Below, piece after piece: positions 1 through 8,054 of a stretch of DNA of 29,543 nucleotides. The position numbers and the translations under genes were made by a program. The notes under the pieces were generated by a model that was not told where the DNA came from, ran no database searches, and saw nothing but the letters and a program-made list of their open reading frames with translations. The stretch spans positions 1-29,543 of the forward strand of contig CAJMRP010000006.1 of assembly GCA_905215765.1 (NCBI GenBank), written 5' to 3'. The first letter of the stretch is position 1. The number at the start of each line of letters is the position of its first letter. The DNA is from an uncultured bacterium (GTDB lineage Bacteria; Actinomycetota; Coriobacteriia; Coriobacteriales; Coriobacteriaceae).

Positions 1-55
1 AGAAAATATGTAAACCATGTGCTTGCACAAAGTGTAAACCATGTTGCTCTTGACA
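1..55. mobile_element. Probable partial end of an IS21-family insertion sequence
   Basis: Two exact 12-bp direct repeats, TGTAAACCATGT, lie at 9-20 and 33-44, with starts 24 bp apart. Read on the minus strand, the segment begins TGTCAAGAG at 55 and then shows ACATGGTTTACA twice. A TG...CA tip followed by spaced internal repeats is the usual architecture of IS21-family ends, where the repeats are transposase-binding sites. The body of the element would lie to the left of the window, so no transposase gene is visible. Assignment is by resemblance only; two operator sites for a regulator are the main alternative. Confidence 0.4.
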
Positions 56-59
56 CAAT

Positions 60-137
60 GCGCGCCCCTACGGGCACGGCGGCGTAATGCGCAGTTACTT
101 CTTACCGCAACATTGTAGGGGCGCGCATCGCGCGCCC
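60..137. repeat. REP-like palindromic repeat cluster
   Basis: A perfect 12-bp inverted repeat pairs GCGCGCCCCTAC (60-71) with GTAGGGGCGCGC (115-126). The right copy continues into a tight hairpin with arms GGGCGCGC (119-126) and GCGCGCCC (130-137) and a 3-nt loop. The element sits just beyond the 3' end of the minus-strand gene ending at 185. There is no T tract after the stem, so it reads better as a REP-type intergenic repeat than as an intrinsic terminator. Confidence 0.5.
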
Positions 138-184
138 GTTATTGGAATTGTGCAAAAATTCAGATTTGCTCATTTACTGTTTTT

Positions 185-1255
185 TTACTTCACTTCGACG
201 TCGTCCGCGGAATCGTCGGGCTTCTCCTCCGGCTTTTCCTCAGCCTTCTCCGTCTCGGCGGAGGGGAGCTGATTCGGCGCCAGAATCGCCATGAATTCCA
301 TGCCGGTGATGGTCTCCTTTTCCAGCAGAACCTTCGCCGTCTCGTGCAGCTTTTCCTTGTTGTCGCTCAGAATCTGATACGCCTGCTCATAGCAGTTGGC
401 GATGATCTGCTTCACTTCCACGTCAATGCGCGCCGCCGTCTGGTCGGAGCACACGAGGTTCGAGTCGCCGCTGAGATACTGGCCGGACTGCGTTTCCAGC
501 GCCATCATGCCGAACGTGTCGCTCATGCCCAAGCGCGTAATCATCGCGCGGGCAAGCTTGGTCGCCTGCTCGATGTCATTGCTCGCGCCGCTGGTGATGC
601 GGCCGAAGATCAACTGCTCGGCCGCGCGGCCGCCGCAGAACGTGGTGATCTTGTCGAGAATCTGCTCGCGGGTCATCAGCAGGCGCTCCTCCTCGTCCAC
701 CTGCATGGTGTAGCCGAGCGCGCCGCTCGTGCGCGGGATGATCGTGATCTTCTGCACGGGCGCGGAATTCTTGAGCTTCGCCGCCACCAGCGCGTGGCCG
801 CACTCGTGATAGGACACGGTGAGCTTGTCGCGCGGGGAGACGACGGCGTTCTTGCGCTGATAACCGGCGATGACCGTCTCGATGGCCTCCTCCATATCGC
901 GCTGGGAGACGACCTTGCGGTTGTCCTTGACGGCGGCGATGGCGGCCTCGACGGAGCTCGTGTCGAAGAAATTCCTGTCCGAGTCGTAGTTGGTGGGCGT
1001 GGCGATCACGGCGTAGTCGGCGTCCGTGTAGGCCTCGGCCACGTCCACGGTGGCGTGCAGGTCGAGCTCGCGCTCCCCCGCCTTGGCCTCTGCCAGGAAG
1101 CGCTCGATCTCGTCGTCCTGGATGGGCGACTGGTAGTTGTTGATCTTCTCGACCTTCTCGGGCACGATGTCCAGCGCGTGCACCTCGTTGTACTGCGAAA
1201 GAAGTACGGCGAGGGACAGGCCGACATAGCCGGTACCGGCGACAGCGATTTTCAT
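185..1255 (-). CDS. Chimera: N-terminal UDP-glucose 6-dehydrogenase fragment fused to FtsH (M41) peptidase domain
   Basis: This 356-aa protein joins two unrelated families. Residues 1-111 are the NAD-binding Rossmann half of a nucleotide-sugar dehydrogenase (MKIAVAGTGYVG at the start, then the VIATPTNYD stretch). From residue 112 it is the C-terminal part of an FtsH metalloprotease: the last AAA helix (RDMEEAIETVIAG), the zinc motif HECGH at 150-154 and the SGASNDIEQAT segment that supplies the third zinc ligand. It ends in an acidic E/D/K tail. The junction is near base 922/923. Missing are the catalytic Cys and UDP-sugar domains of Ugd, and the membrane segments and almost the whole ATPase of FtsH. 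The start at 1255 was preferred to the upstream in-frame ATG at 1285 because it begins exactly at the Rossmann strand and follows a purine-rich GAAAGAAGAT. It is last in the capsule operon, where ugd genes often sit. It could be a deletion fusion, a contig chimera or a genuine new protein. Domain calls are secure; function is unknown. Confidence 0.85.
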   Translation of the reverse strand: MKIAVAGTGYVGLSLAVLLSQYNEVHALDIVPEKVEKINNYQSPIQDDEIERFLAEAKAGERELDLHATVDVAEAYTDADYAVIATPTNYDSDRNFFDTSSVEAAIAAVKDNRKVVSQRDMEEAIETVIAGYQRKNAVVSPRDKLTVSYHECGHALVAAKLKNSAPVQKITIIPRTSGALGYTMQVDEEERLLMTREQILDKITTFCGGRAAEQLIFGRITSGASNDIEQATKLARAMITRLGMSDTFGMMALETQSGQYLSGDSNLVCSDQTAARIDVEVKQIIANCYEQAYQILSDNKEKLHETAKVLLEKETITGMEFMAILAPNQLPSAETEKAEEKPEEKPDDSADDVEVK

Positions 1256-1317
1256 GGGAATCTTCTTTCTATCTGGGGTTTTCAAGGTGCCATACGTGAT
1301 GGAACGATCAGAATGAG

Positions 1318-2748
1318 CTATCTCTTAATTAGAGCCGTGAGGTATTTCAGCTGGCCAGTGAGCGCATATCCAGTGATTAGCGCAATGCTGCTCACAAGCA
1401 ACTTTACGATGAGAGAGAGGAAAACATCTTCCATGGGTATAAAGGCGCCAACTCCCGCAACAGCAGCAATGCCCACGATGCCAACAGCAATCTCAGGCAA
1501 GAAATTTAGCAGGCAATAGTAAGGTCTGCCGAAACCACGTTTCACTAGGAAATACGCTAGAGGAACCATATGAAGGCAGTATGCTACGAAGATGCCGTAA
1601 GCCACTGTGAGGATGGAACCGCCAGCCAGGCCCGCCACCAGCCCGGAAATGGTGATCGCGGTGTTCACAAGACCAACCTTAAACATGTAATCGGTGCGTC
1701 CTATGCTCTGGAAAAACGCACCCGAAGGGTTGCCCATCATCTGGAAGTAGACCGACAAAGCAAGCACGGCGAACACCGGCGCGGCTTGCTCCCATCCTGG
1801 CCCGTAGAAGACAGCAATGATTTCCGCCGAAGCACAGCTGAATACCACCGCCACAGCAACACCCACTAGCGAGAGCAGCTTTTCGATACGCATCCAGCAC
1901 TCGTAGATGCGGTCGACATCGTCTTGATGCTCTGCCATGAACGGCTGGATGACCGAGCCTATGACACTGGAGAACGCTGTCATGGGATAGGTTGTCAATT
2001 TATAAGCCTTATCGTAAAAGCCCAAGGCCGCAGTTCCATGCACACCGCCAACGAGCATGTTATCGAGGTTGCGGGAGAAGTAATTGACCAAGCTGAACCC
2101 AAACTGGTAAGCAGAATAGGAGAATATCTTCTTAAGCGTGCAAATGAAATGAGCGTTTATCTGCCTGATTGGTCGCGCTACGATGTTCCAGAAGAACACC
2201 ACCGCTGCAGATAGCACAGTCTGAAGGACGAGCGCATAGCAGCCCGCACCCAAGGCGGAGGCTGCGATTGCGACCCCTCCAGAGACTACTGTAGCCGCCA
2301 CAAGACGTACGCCAATGGCGGCGAAGCGCAACTCCTTGAGCATAAGGCCATTTGGCACCATATTGAGCGTGGAGAACAGCAGCGCGGGGGCCGAGGCAAG
2401 GCACAAGGGCACAAGCCGGGCGTCCCCGTAGACTGCGGCGATGAATGGCGATGCGGCACAAAAGGCCAGAGAAAGCCCTGCAGCCAAAAGTGCCGAAAAT
2501 GCAAATAGACCGCCATAATCACGTTCCGTAAGGTCGCGATACTGCACGATAGCAGTGCCCACGCCCATATCAGAAAGCAAGCTGAATAGCCCAGTGAACA
2601 CGGTGACAATAGCCATAAGCCCAAAGTCACCCGGCGAGATAAGTCTTGCCAGCACAGCCGTTATCACGAGTTGAGCACCCATGCTGACATACTTAGACCC
2701 AAACTGCATAAGGGCAGCACTGCGCATGCCCGTATTTGATTTAGACAC
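1318..2748 (-). CDS. wzx: Wzx-type polysaccharide flippase (MOP superfamily)
   Basis: A protein of about 476 aa, mostly hydrophobic, with roughly 12-14 predicted membrane segments. Its opening (ALMQFGSKYVSMGAQLV, then LARLISPGDFGLMAI) is typical of lipopolysaccharide/teichoic-type flippases. The family turns undecaprenyl-diphosphate-linked repeat units across the cytoplasmic membrane. The reading frame is open up to 2949, but that extension encodes the tail of the decayed hexapeptide acyltransferase, so the true start is internal. GTG at 2748 is used here; ATG at 2727 is the alternative, and neither has a strong ribosome-binding site. The flippase may therefore be expressed by read-through from the pseudogene. 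It is followed after about 60 bp by the Ugd-FtsH chimera. The symbol reflects the family role, not a verified orthologue. Confidence 0.85.
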   Translation of the reverse strand: MSKSNTGMRSAALMQFGSKYVSMGAQLVITAVLARLISPGDFGLMAIVTVFTGLFSLLSDMGVGTAIVQYRDLTERDYGGLFAFSALLAAGLSLAFCAASPFIAAVYGDARLVPLCLASAPALLFSTLNMVPNGLMLKELRFAAIGVRLVAATVVSGGVAIAASALGAGCYALVLQTVLSAAVVFFWNIVARPIRQINAHFICTLKKIFSYSAYQFGFSLVNYFSRNLDNMLVGGVHGTAALGFYDKAYKLTTYPMTAFSSVIGSVIQPFMAEHQDDVDRIYECWMRIEKLLSLVGVAVAVVFSCASAEIIAVFYGPGWEQAAPVFAVLALSVYFQMMGNPSGAFFQSIGRTDYMFKVGLVNTAITISGLVAGLAGGSILTVAYGIFVAYCLHMVPLAYFLVKRGFGRPYYCLLNFLPEIAVGIVGIAAVAGVGAFIPMEDVFLSLIVKLLVSSIALITGYALTGQLKYLTALIKR

Positions 2749-3196
2749 TTTCCATATTCCAAACTTTAGCGGCCTCAATGGCCTGGTATATCTGTTCCTC
2801 TTGTGGATTACACGCGCCGGCACGCCGCCAACAACCGGTCGCTCCGGGAAATTACGCGCGACCACTTCACCCACAATGGCGTGCGAGCCAACAGTGACGC
2901 CGGACATTATTTGTACGCAGCACCCGATCCAAGCGTCATTGCCCAACACTTTCTCAGCCCAACGTTGCTTTGCTCATTCATCGGTTTATCAAGTCTTTGA
3001 TGGCGATGCAAGACCGTACGCACGAGAGAACCATAGGCAACATTCAGTCGCGCCCAATGACGTCTTTCACGCATTCGAGGTAGCCAGCATCCCACCGTTG
3101 ACATACGCCCCTCCCGATGAATATATGTTCAGGATAACGAATCGCTATGTCGGCCGTCGGTCAACCGAGAGAGCCGATCCCCCTCAGTTCCTGCAT
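2749..3196 (-). pseudogene. Decayed hexapeptide-repeat (LbH) acetyltransferase
   Basis: Conserved pieces of a left-handed beta-helix acyltransferase appear in order but in changing frames. Reading from 3196 down: AIRYPEHIFIGRG, then YVNGGMLATSNA, then VIGRD and MLP, then YGSLVRTVLHRH and PMNEQSNV, then LGNDAWIGCCVQIMSGVTVG and VVGGVPARVIHKR. Joining them needs at least four frame changes (near 3106, 3069, 3030 and 2955) and passes in-frame stops at 3161-3163, 3067-3069 and between VIGRD and MLP. The fragments match the PglD/VatD/CapG-like sugar O-acetyltransferase fold. The last frame runs open into the flippase gene without a stop. So much damage in 450 bp fits real decay, although clustered sequencing errors cannot be excluded. 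The intact ancestor probably acetylated a capsule sugar. Confidence 0.8.
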
Positions 3197-3248
3197 GTTA
3201 GTCTCAAGTCGTTCGTTAGCCTTGGATTGCGAAAGCCTATTCTGAACA

Positions 3249-4151
3249 TTAGGAAGAAGTCACACGATATCCCTCCTCGAAATACGATGGACTCAATCCA
3301 TAGCGGCACATGAGCTCGGCCATGATGGCATCGTTACGCCCTCCCGCCACATTCGCGTTGCAAAGAGCGTCTGAACGAGGACCCTCCAATTGATAGGGAT
3401 GATTCTGTCTGTTCGGAGCATATGCCACCTCGATGCCGTTGGCGAGCTCGAAGAACTTGAGATAAAGGTCATCTGCAGGCCAGGCTACTCCACGTATGGC
3501 CTCTATATCCAGCGATGCGAGGTCGAAGGCTGCGACAGGATACAACGCCCCGGCGCCACCGGTTGCAAGCAACCGGCGGCTGGGGACTGAAAAAGCGTCC
3601 TTATGCTCCCAGCCCCATTTTTCATAAGGAAGTAAATCTCCCGCAGCATCAAACCCTATGAGATGGCAGCGCCTTGCCACAACGCAATAGGGAACAGTCT
3701 CGTGGGCTGTGAGAAGCGATTCGACCATATCTGCTGGGTAGATGAGGTCATCGTCCGCTGTGATAATGAGCGAGTCCGGGAACTCTTGAAATGCGAAGAG
3801 ATATTTCTTGTGCGGCCCCAAATCCTCGTAACCCATTCTGATTTCAAGACCATATTGTTCAAGGTCAAGCAAATCATCGGAAAGCGTGTCCCTTTGGATA
3901 GACTCATCAAGATAAAGCAGAACCTTTGAGGGTCTCACTGATTGCATGAGTAGGGAACGGATGGCCATATGGACCGCATTGAGACGCGCCCCATAGCTTG
4001 TAAGAGATATATATGTATTATTGCTGATAGGTGCGCTCGTGTAAGGGCGAAAATCAAATTTACTGACCTCACGCAGCCTGGAACGTCTCTCAATCTCGAA
4101 CCCAACAAGCGAAGGGTGCCTAACATAGCGAGCGGCTTTTCTTAATAACAT
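3249..4151 (-). CDS. GT-A-type glycosyltransferase of the capsule locus
   Basis: A 300-aa cytosolic protein. It has a GT-A-like opening strand (YISLTSYGARLNAVHMAIRS), a following strand with SKVLLYLDE, and an acidic metal-binding cluster (IITADDDLIYP) where a DxD motif is expected. Near the end lie WPADDLY and HPYQLEG segments seen in capsule-locus transferases of this type. Donor and acceptor cannot be read from the sequence. The frame is open to 4289, but ATG at 4151 is preferred: AGGA lies 5 nt upstream and the preceding gene stops at 4159, leaving a 7-bp gap. The gene after it is the acyltransferase remnant. The region is AT-richer than the flanks. Confidence 0.75.
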   Translation of the reverse strand: MLLRKAARYVRHPSLVGFEIERRSRLREVSKFDFRPYTSAPISNNTYISLTSYGARLNAVHMAIRSLLMQSVRPSKVLLYLDESIQRDTLSDDLLDLEQYGLEIRMGYEDLGPHKKYLFAFQEFPDSLIITADDDLIYPADMVESLLTAHETVPYCVVARRCHLIGFDAAGDLLPYEKWGWEHKDAFSVPSRRLLATGGAGALYPVAAFDLASLDIEAIRGVAWPADDLYLKFFELANGIEVAYAPNRQNHPYQLEGPRSDALCNANVAGGRNDAIMAELMCRYGLSPSYFEEGYRVTSS

Positions 4152-4158
4152 GCAATTC

Positions 4159-5109
4159 CTAACCACGATGAGCATTAAGTTTCTTAAGAGCCTGCTTCGC
4201 ATTGTGACCAACAACGCGATATGCTTTATGTATAAAAGCAAAGGGAGCAAGCGCAAACGAGGATAATAGCTGGACTGCGCCCTCAGCACTCGCGTTCATT
4301 CCAACGAGCATCATGCCGACGCGATAGTGCATCGCATGCTCTACACGACGCCTTTGGTTGAGCGTAAACATCCCAGAATACTCCCGTATGAGCCGATCAT
4401 AGTTCAGCTCCCCCGCCAAAGACTTGCCGCTCGTGCTTATCCTCACCGTCCCTAAGTCATCGTAGTAGACTGAGAGCACCTCGGGGACGCATCTGATCTG
4501 GAAGCCCGCTATCAAAAGCTTGAACATGAGAATGGAGTCCTGCTTCGCAGGCGTATCGCTGAAGCAACCGACGCTCCGTAACGCATCCTTGCGCGCCAGC
4601 CATTGGCTCGTCGCCGCAATACAGCCGCAGTAGGCCTGCTCAAAAACAGGCACCCCATTGCAGACTCGGCGGTAGTAAATCTCTGTGCCATCGGGTTGGA
4701 CGCCCTTGCAGTGCGCATAGGTCAACGAGACATTAGAATCGGACATTGGTTCCATCTGCAGCTCTAGCTTGCGCGGTAGAAACTCATCATCATCGTCAAG
4801 AAAGGCAACAAAATCGGCCTTTGAGGCATCGATGCCAGTGTTACGCGCAAGCGATCCGCCTCCGTTTTTTTCGCGAACGACATAGTGCAATTCAACGCCC
4901 GGCCGAGTCTCGAATGCAAGAACACGAGCTTGAGTCTCAAGCTGTTGATTCGTGCCTTTACCATTGTCATCTACGACAACAATCTCGATATTGGGGTAAG
5001 TCTGGGCATTAACACTTTCCATTGCCCGAGTCAGCATGTCAGAACGTGAATATGTCGGGATCACGACACTGACTAATGGGGCGTTTGAATTCACTGAAGG
5101 CATCTCCAT
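4159..5109 (-). CDS. Family 2 glycosyltransferase
   Basis: A 316-aa GT2 enzyme expected to add one sugar to the lipid-linked repeat unit at the inner membrane face. The GT-A nucleotide-binding opening VSVVIPTYSRSDMLTRA is followed by EIVVVDDNGKG, GGGSLARNTGID and the metal-binding cluster FLDDDDEFLP. A QDSILMFKLLIAG segment fits the usual acceptor-side ED-type motif position. The frame stays open to 5181, but ATG at 5109 follows the polymerase stop by 1 bp and has GAAGGG 8 nt upstream; ATG 5103 is a close alternative. The tight spacing implies coupling to the upstream polymerase gene. Sugar specificity is not inferable. Confidence 0.85.
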   Translation of the reverse strand: MEMPSVNSNAPLVSVVIPTYSRSDMLTRAMESVNAQTYPNIEIVVVDDNGKGTNQQLETQARVLAFETRPGVELHYVVREKNGGGSLARNTGIDASKADFVAFLDDDDEFLPRKLELQMEPMSDSNVSLTYAHCKGVQPDGTEIYYRRVCNGVPVFEQAYCGCIAATSQWLARKDALRSVGCFSDTPAKQDSILMFKLLIAGFQIRCVPEVLSVYYDDLGTVRISTSGKSLAGELNYDRLIREYSGMFTLNQRRRVEHAMHYRVGMMLVGMNASAEGAVQLLSSFALAPFAFIHKAYRVVGHNAKQALKKLNAHRG

Positions 5110-5110
5110 C

Positions 5111-6391
5111 TCATAAACCCTTCGGGCCGATGACGTCACTGACTGCGGAGTCGACAGAGTCATTTTTAGAGGTGCGTTCACCCAGCAGATTAAGCACTAA
5201 GCAAAATAAAGCCATAACGTGGTAGACATCCGGAATATTGGCCATGCCGTTAAAGGTCGAGAAGTAAGTAAGCATCAAAATTCCCAGGAACAGAATAGAA
5301 TAGTTTCCCGTTGCAACAGAGGTCTTAATTGATGGCAGCAAGATAAGAAACGCTGCACCAACTGCAAATACAAGTCCAAATTTAAATGCGAGCGTCAAGA
5401 GGGAATACTCGGAAAACATAGATACCGTGCCTCTGTCGATAAATGAAGTGAAATGCGCGGTGTAACCCTCACCGTATCCGCAGAAAATACGTGGAGTTTC
5501 GTAAGAAAGGACAAGCTCAACTGAGCCGTTCCTTCCACTCGATAAATCTGACGCACCAAAACGATCAAGCACGACATCGAACGCGCCGACAAAATAAAGC
5601 ACGCCAAGAAAAACGCTCAGGGCAATCGCGTTCTTTATCGCATCCTTACTAGTAGTGTTAAGCCAAATTACAGATAACAGGTAAATCACAATGGCGGTTT
5701 TACCGCCTGTGGAGAGGATGCCTAATGTCGCAACTACATACAAGAGCTTGATGTTGACCAACGACTCACCAACGATTCGCTCGTATGCAATATTCATATA
5801 GTAAAAAACGAGATAAAACCCTGCTGTGCTGAGATAATGGCCCCATATGGAGACATGCCTCGATGAAATTTCCGGCGAAACCCATCCAGACATCTCTTTC
5901 ATAGCCGCATTTGATATTGCCGCCATGCAAGCGGAACCCGTAAAGCAATCGAGCACAAGAATGCCAAAGACAAGAAATACGAACGCGTTTGATGTTCTAA
6001 TTATTGCCTTGGCCAAAGCCCGACGCTGATCCTGCGACGAGCCAAATCTCAGCTGGCAGACTAATAGGGGCAAACAGTAAAGAAAGGAGAATTTCGCTAC
6101 GTCCCGAAACGAAGAGCCAGCCGTTCGCTCGGTCACCAAAAAAAGGGAAAGCAGAAAGAGCCAAAACATCAAAGGCCCAATCTCGATTCGACATCCGCAT
6201 TTAGCAGCTAGAAGAATCAAAGGAACATAAAATAATAGGTTAATATACGCAAACTCCGAGCTCAATCCCATTCGTAGATAAAAAGAAACAGCAAATACCG
6301 AAGCGACAAGTAAGAAAACAATGAGATTAACGACAGTAAAAAGACGCGTCTCAAGAACTTGACTTCTTAGGGAAATCGTTTTTCCCGTCAT
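5111..6391 (-). CDS. wzy: Wzy-like O-antigen/capsule repeat-unit polymerase
   Basis: A 426-aa integral membrane protein with about 10-11 hydrophobic segments and a larger loop in the second half (from VLDRFGASDLSSGRNG to the CGYGEGYTAHF stretch). That layout is characteristic of Wzy polymerases, which share little sequence. Wzy joins lipid-linked repeat units on the outer face of the membrane. Context supports the call: a flippase, an initiating transferase and several glycosyltransferases are in the same operon, and no ABC exporter is visible. The ATG at 6391 overlaps the stop of the preceding GT2 as ATGA. Its base composition is clearly AT-richer than the wecB or glycogen genes. The call rests on topology plus context. 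Confidence 0.75.
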   Translation of the reverse strand: MTGKTISLRSQVLETRLFTVVNLIVFLLVASVFAVSFYLRMGLSSEFAYINLLFYVPLILLAAKCGCRIEIGPLMFWLFLLSLFLVTERTAGSSFRDVAKFSFLYCLPLLVCQLRFGSSQDQRRALAKAIIRTSNAFVFLVFGILVLDCFTGSACMAAISNAAMKEMSGWVSPEISSRHVSIWGHYLSTAGFYLVFYYMNIAYERIVGESLVNIKLLYVVATLGILSTGGKTAIVIYLLSVIWLNTTSKDAIKNAIALSVFLGVLYFVGAFDVVLDRFGASDLSSGRNGSVELVLSYETPRIFCGYGEGYTAHFTSFIDRGTVSMFSEYSLLTLAFKFGLVFAVGAAFLILLPSIKTSVATGNYSILFLGILMLTYFSTFNGMANIPDVYHVMALFCLVLNLLGERTSKNDSVDSAVSDVIGPKGL

Positions 6392-7308
6392 TCAACATCA
6401 CCTCTAAGAGGAAACAAACAGGCGAAAGGCAAGGCGAGTAGAACAATCAGAGGATGGCAAGAACTGGATACAAGCGAACCTATACCACAGCCGGCATAAC
6501 TACCGTACCGGAGATAATTAACAGCAGATCTCAGTTTCATCTTGATCGGAACGTGAGTCCCCAACGTGAAATCATCAATAAAAGAACGCCCTCTCGGATT
6601 TTTCAGCATAACCTCCTTCATATTGGTCGTAAGACCATCTTCCAGATAGTCGCCGTAATACGTCGGCGTATTGAACCATCTAATCTTGAGATCCAATTCC
6701 GATATCGACTGCCATAGATAGAATTCAGAAAGATATCTTTCGCCTTCGAAACGCGGAAAAGGAAAACGCTTGATTAGTTCAGTGCGCACAATCTCTGCCC
6801 TGTCGCCCGGCATCTTGTATTTGAACCTGAAATCACACGACGTAGAGTCTATGTACTCCTCGGTAAACCGTTCAACCGTCTTCTCATCCATGTCGCTCAA
6901 AGACACGCCAGACTCCCCAAGAAGCAGTGAGCCGTCAGCGCGCGCGCACACACCGGAAACGCCAGCAAAAGAATCGTCATCAGCGACTTGCGCGATATAT
7001 CGCAAGTTCACCTCAATGGAATCATCCGGTAGCCAATCATCGGAATCAACGATAAAAAACCATTCTCCACGAGCAAGGTTCACTCCCCGATTAATCGCTA
7101 CATGCTTGCCGGCATTTTCCTGCCTTTCGAAATGCATGGGGAATGTCGCATTTGCCTTAAGCTCTGCGAGCAAAGAAGTCGTCTCATCCGTGGATCCATC
7201 ATCCACAACAACCCACTCAAAATCCTTGCAAGTCTGGCGTTGAAGCGAGTCGAACAGACGGGCTATCGAATAAGCCCTGTTGTAGGTGGGAGTGAATACC
7301 GTAATCAT
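6388..7308 (-). CDS. Family 2 glycosyltransferase
   Basis: A 306-aa GT2 enzyme. It begins directly with the GT-A fold (MITVFTPTYNRAYSIARLFDSL), then EWVVVDDGSTDET, GKHVAINRGVNLARGEW and the metal site FIVDSDDWLP. The combination KHVAINRGV with a following SDDW is common in capsule GT2 enzymes. The C-terminal part (about residues 265-300) is hydrophobic and may sit on the membrane. Start ATG 7308 overlaps the stop of the GT32-like gene as ATGA, and its own stop overlaps the polymerase start the same way, so three genes are chained by coupling. The transferred sugar is unknown. Confidence 0.88.
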   Translation of the reverse strand: MITVFTPTYNRAYSIARLFDSLQRQTCKDFEWVVVDDGSTDETTSLLAELKANATFPMHFERQENAGKHVAINRGVNLARGEWFFIVDSDDWLPDDSIEVNLRYIAQVADDDSFAGVSGVCARADGSLLLGESGVSLSDMDEKTVERFTEEYIDSTSCDFRFKYKMPGDRAEIVRTELIKRFPFPRFEGERYLSEFYLWQSISELDLKIRWFNTPTYYGDYLEDGLTTNMKEVMLKNPRGRSFIDDFTLGTHVPIKMKLRSAVNYLRYGSYAGCGIGSLVSSSCHPLIVLLALPFACLFPLRGDVE

Positions 7309-8054
7309 CGGGTATCACCCTTATATAACGTTAACGAGAGAATACGAGCGATCTTGCGTGCAATGAAATCGCCCACGTAGGGGGCCCACTTGTTGATGAA
7401 GCCAATCCGAAACCGCTCACCGGCCGGCAACCAACTCGCGGTACTGACATGGGTGGAGTACGTGCGACTAGTACATTTAAACCCACCGAAGTCGAGCTTT
7501 GGACAGAAGTACTCACTCGGATAGACCCTAAAACCGTCATACTCCCATAGAGCGTCTACGCCCCACTGATAGCCATAGCGTTCAAGAACCTCACCGAAAA
7601 TGTGATTAACGGTATGGGAATACAGGAACTCAATGGAATCCACGAAATCAAGATTTCGGTAAGACTCAAGGACCTCGCCGATTAAGTCAGAGTGAGCCCC
7701 AGCCGAGAGCACTAGGCCGGGGCTCACTGCATGCGACTCATAGTCACATGCAGTGAACCCCGATTCTTTGACAAGTGGGTCGATTGACTTCAGAAGCTCA
7801 CTACCTATGTCCATATAGGTACCGCCGTTGTCGTAAACGACCTTGAAGCGCGCATAGTCGCTCACAAATGCCCATTTACCTGCCTTGTAAGCGTCCCGGG
7901 CATAAGGGCACTCATCAACGTCAAAGTTCGATTCATCCCATCGGACAATCTCATAATCCGGCATAAGCTCCTGCCAGCGCTCAACGTTTGCCTGAGCTTT
8001 TTGCGGTAGGGGCTTTCCTCCGAACCAGCAGTAATGCAGCACCTTAGGCGTCAA
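7305..8054 (-). CDS. GT32-like glycosyltransferase (DXD-type capsular transferase)
   Basis: A 249-aa protein. The opening PKVLHYCWFGGKPLP is the hallmark of family 32 and related capsular transferases. It is followed by WAFVSDYARFKVVYDNGGTYMDIGSELL, given here as two parts: WAFVSDYARFKVVYDNGG, then TYMDIGSELL, the usual DXD region. The second acidic position reads D-I-G rather than D-x-D, which is worth noting. A TTG start at 8054 was chosen because GGAGGT lies 7 nt upstream and the protein then begins at the conserved strand; the frame itself stays open to 8087. This makes an 11-bp overlap with the end of the preceding GT4 gene. The stop overlaps the next GT2 start. Specificity is unknown. 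Confidence 0.8.
   Translation of the reverse strand: MTPKVLHYCWFGGKPLPQKAQANVERWQELMPDYEIVRWDESNFDVDECPYARDAYKAGKWAFVSDYARFKVVYDNGGTYMDIGSELLKSIDPLVKESGFTACDYESHAVSPGLVLSAGAHSDLIGEVLESYRNLDFVDSIEFLYSHTVNHIFGEVLERYGYQWGVDALWEYDGFRVYPSEYFCPKLDFGGFKCTSRTYSTHVSTASWLPAGERFRIGFINKWAPYVGDFIARKIARILSLTLYKGDTR

Noticed and set aside
119..137. Terminator of the Ugd-FtsH chimera
   Set aside because: The hairpin is strong but no T run follows on the minus strand; it fits a REP-like repeat better.
87..272. Small plus-strand frame of 61 aa at the left edge
   Set aside because: It crosses the REP-like palindrome and the 3' end of the opposite gene, has no ribosome-binding site and is Ser-rich only by complementing the acidic tail codons.
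344..1519. Plus-strand frame of 391 aa opposite the Ugd-FtsH chimera
   Set aside because: His/Gly/Val-rich shadow of the minus-strand gene; no motif or ribosome-binding site.
2681..3313. Plus-strand frame of 210 aa opposite the acyltransferase remnant
   Set aside because: The opposite strand shows ordered acyltransferase segments; this frame has no family features.
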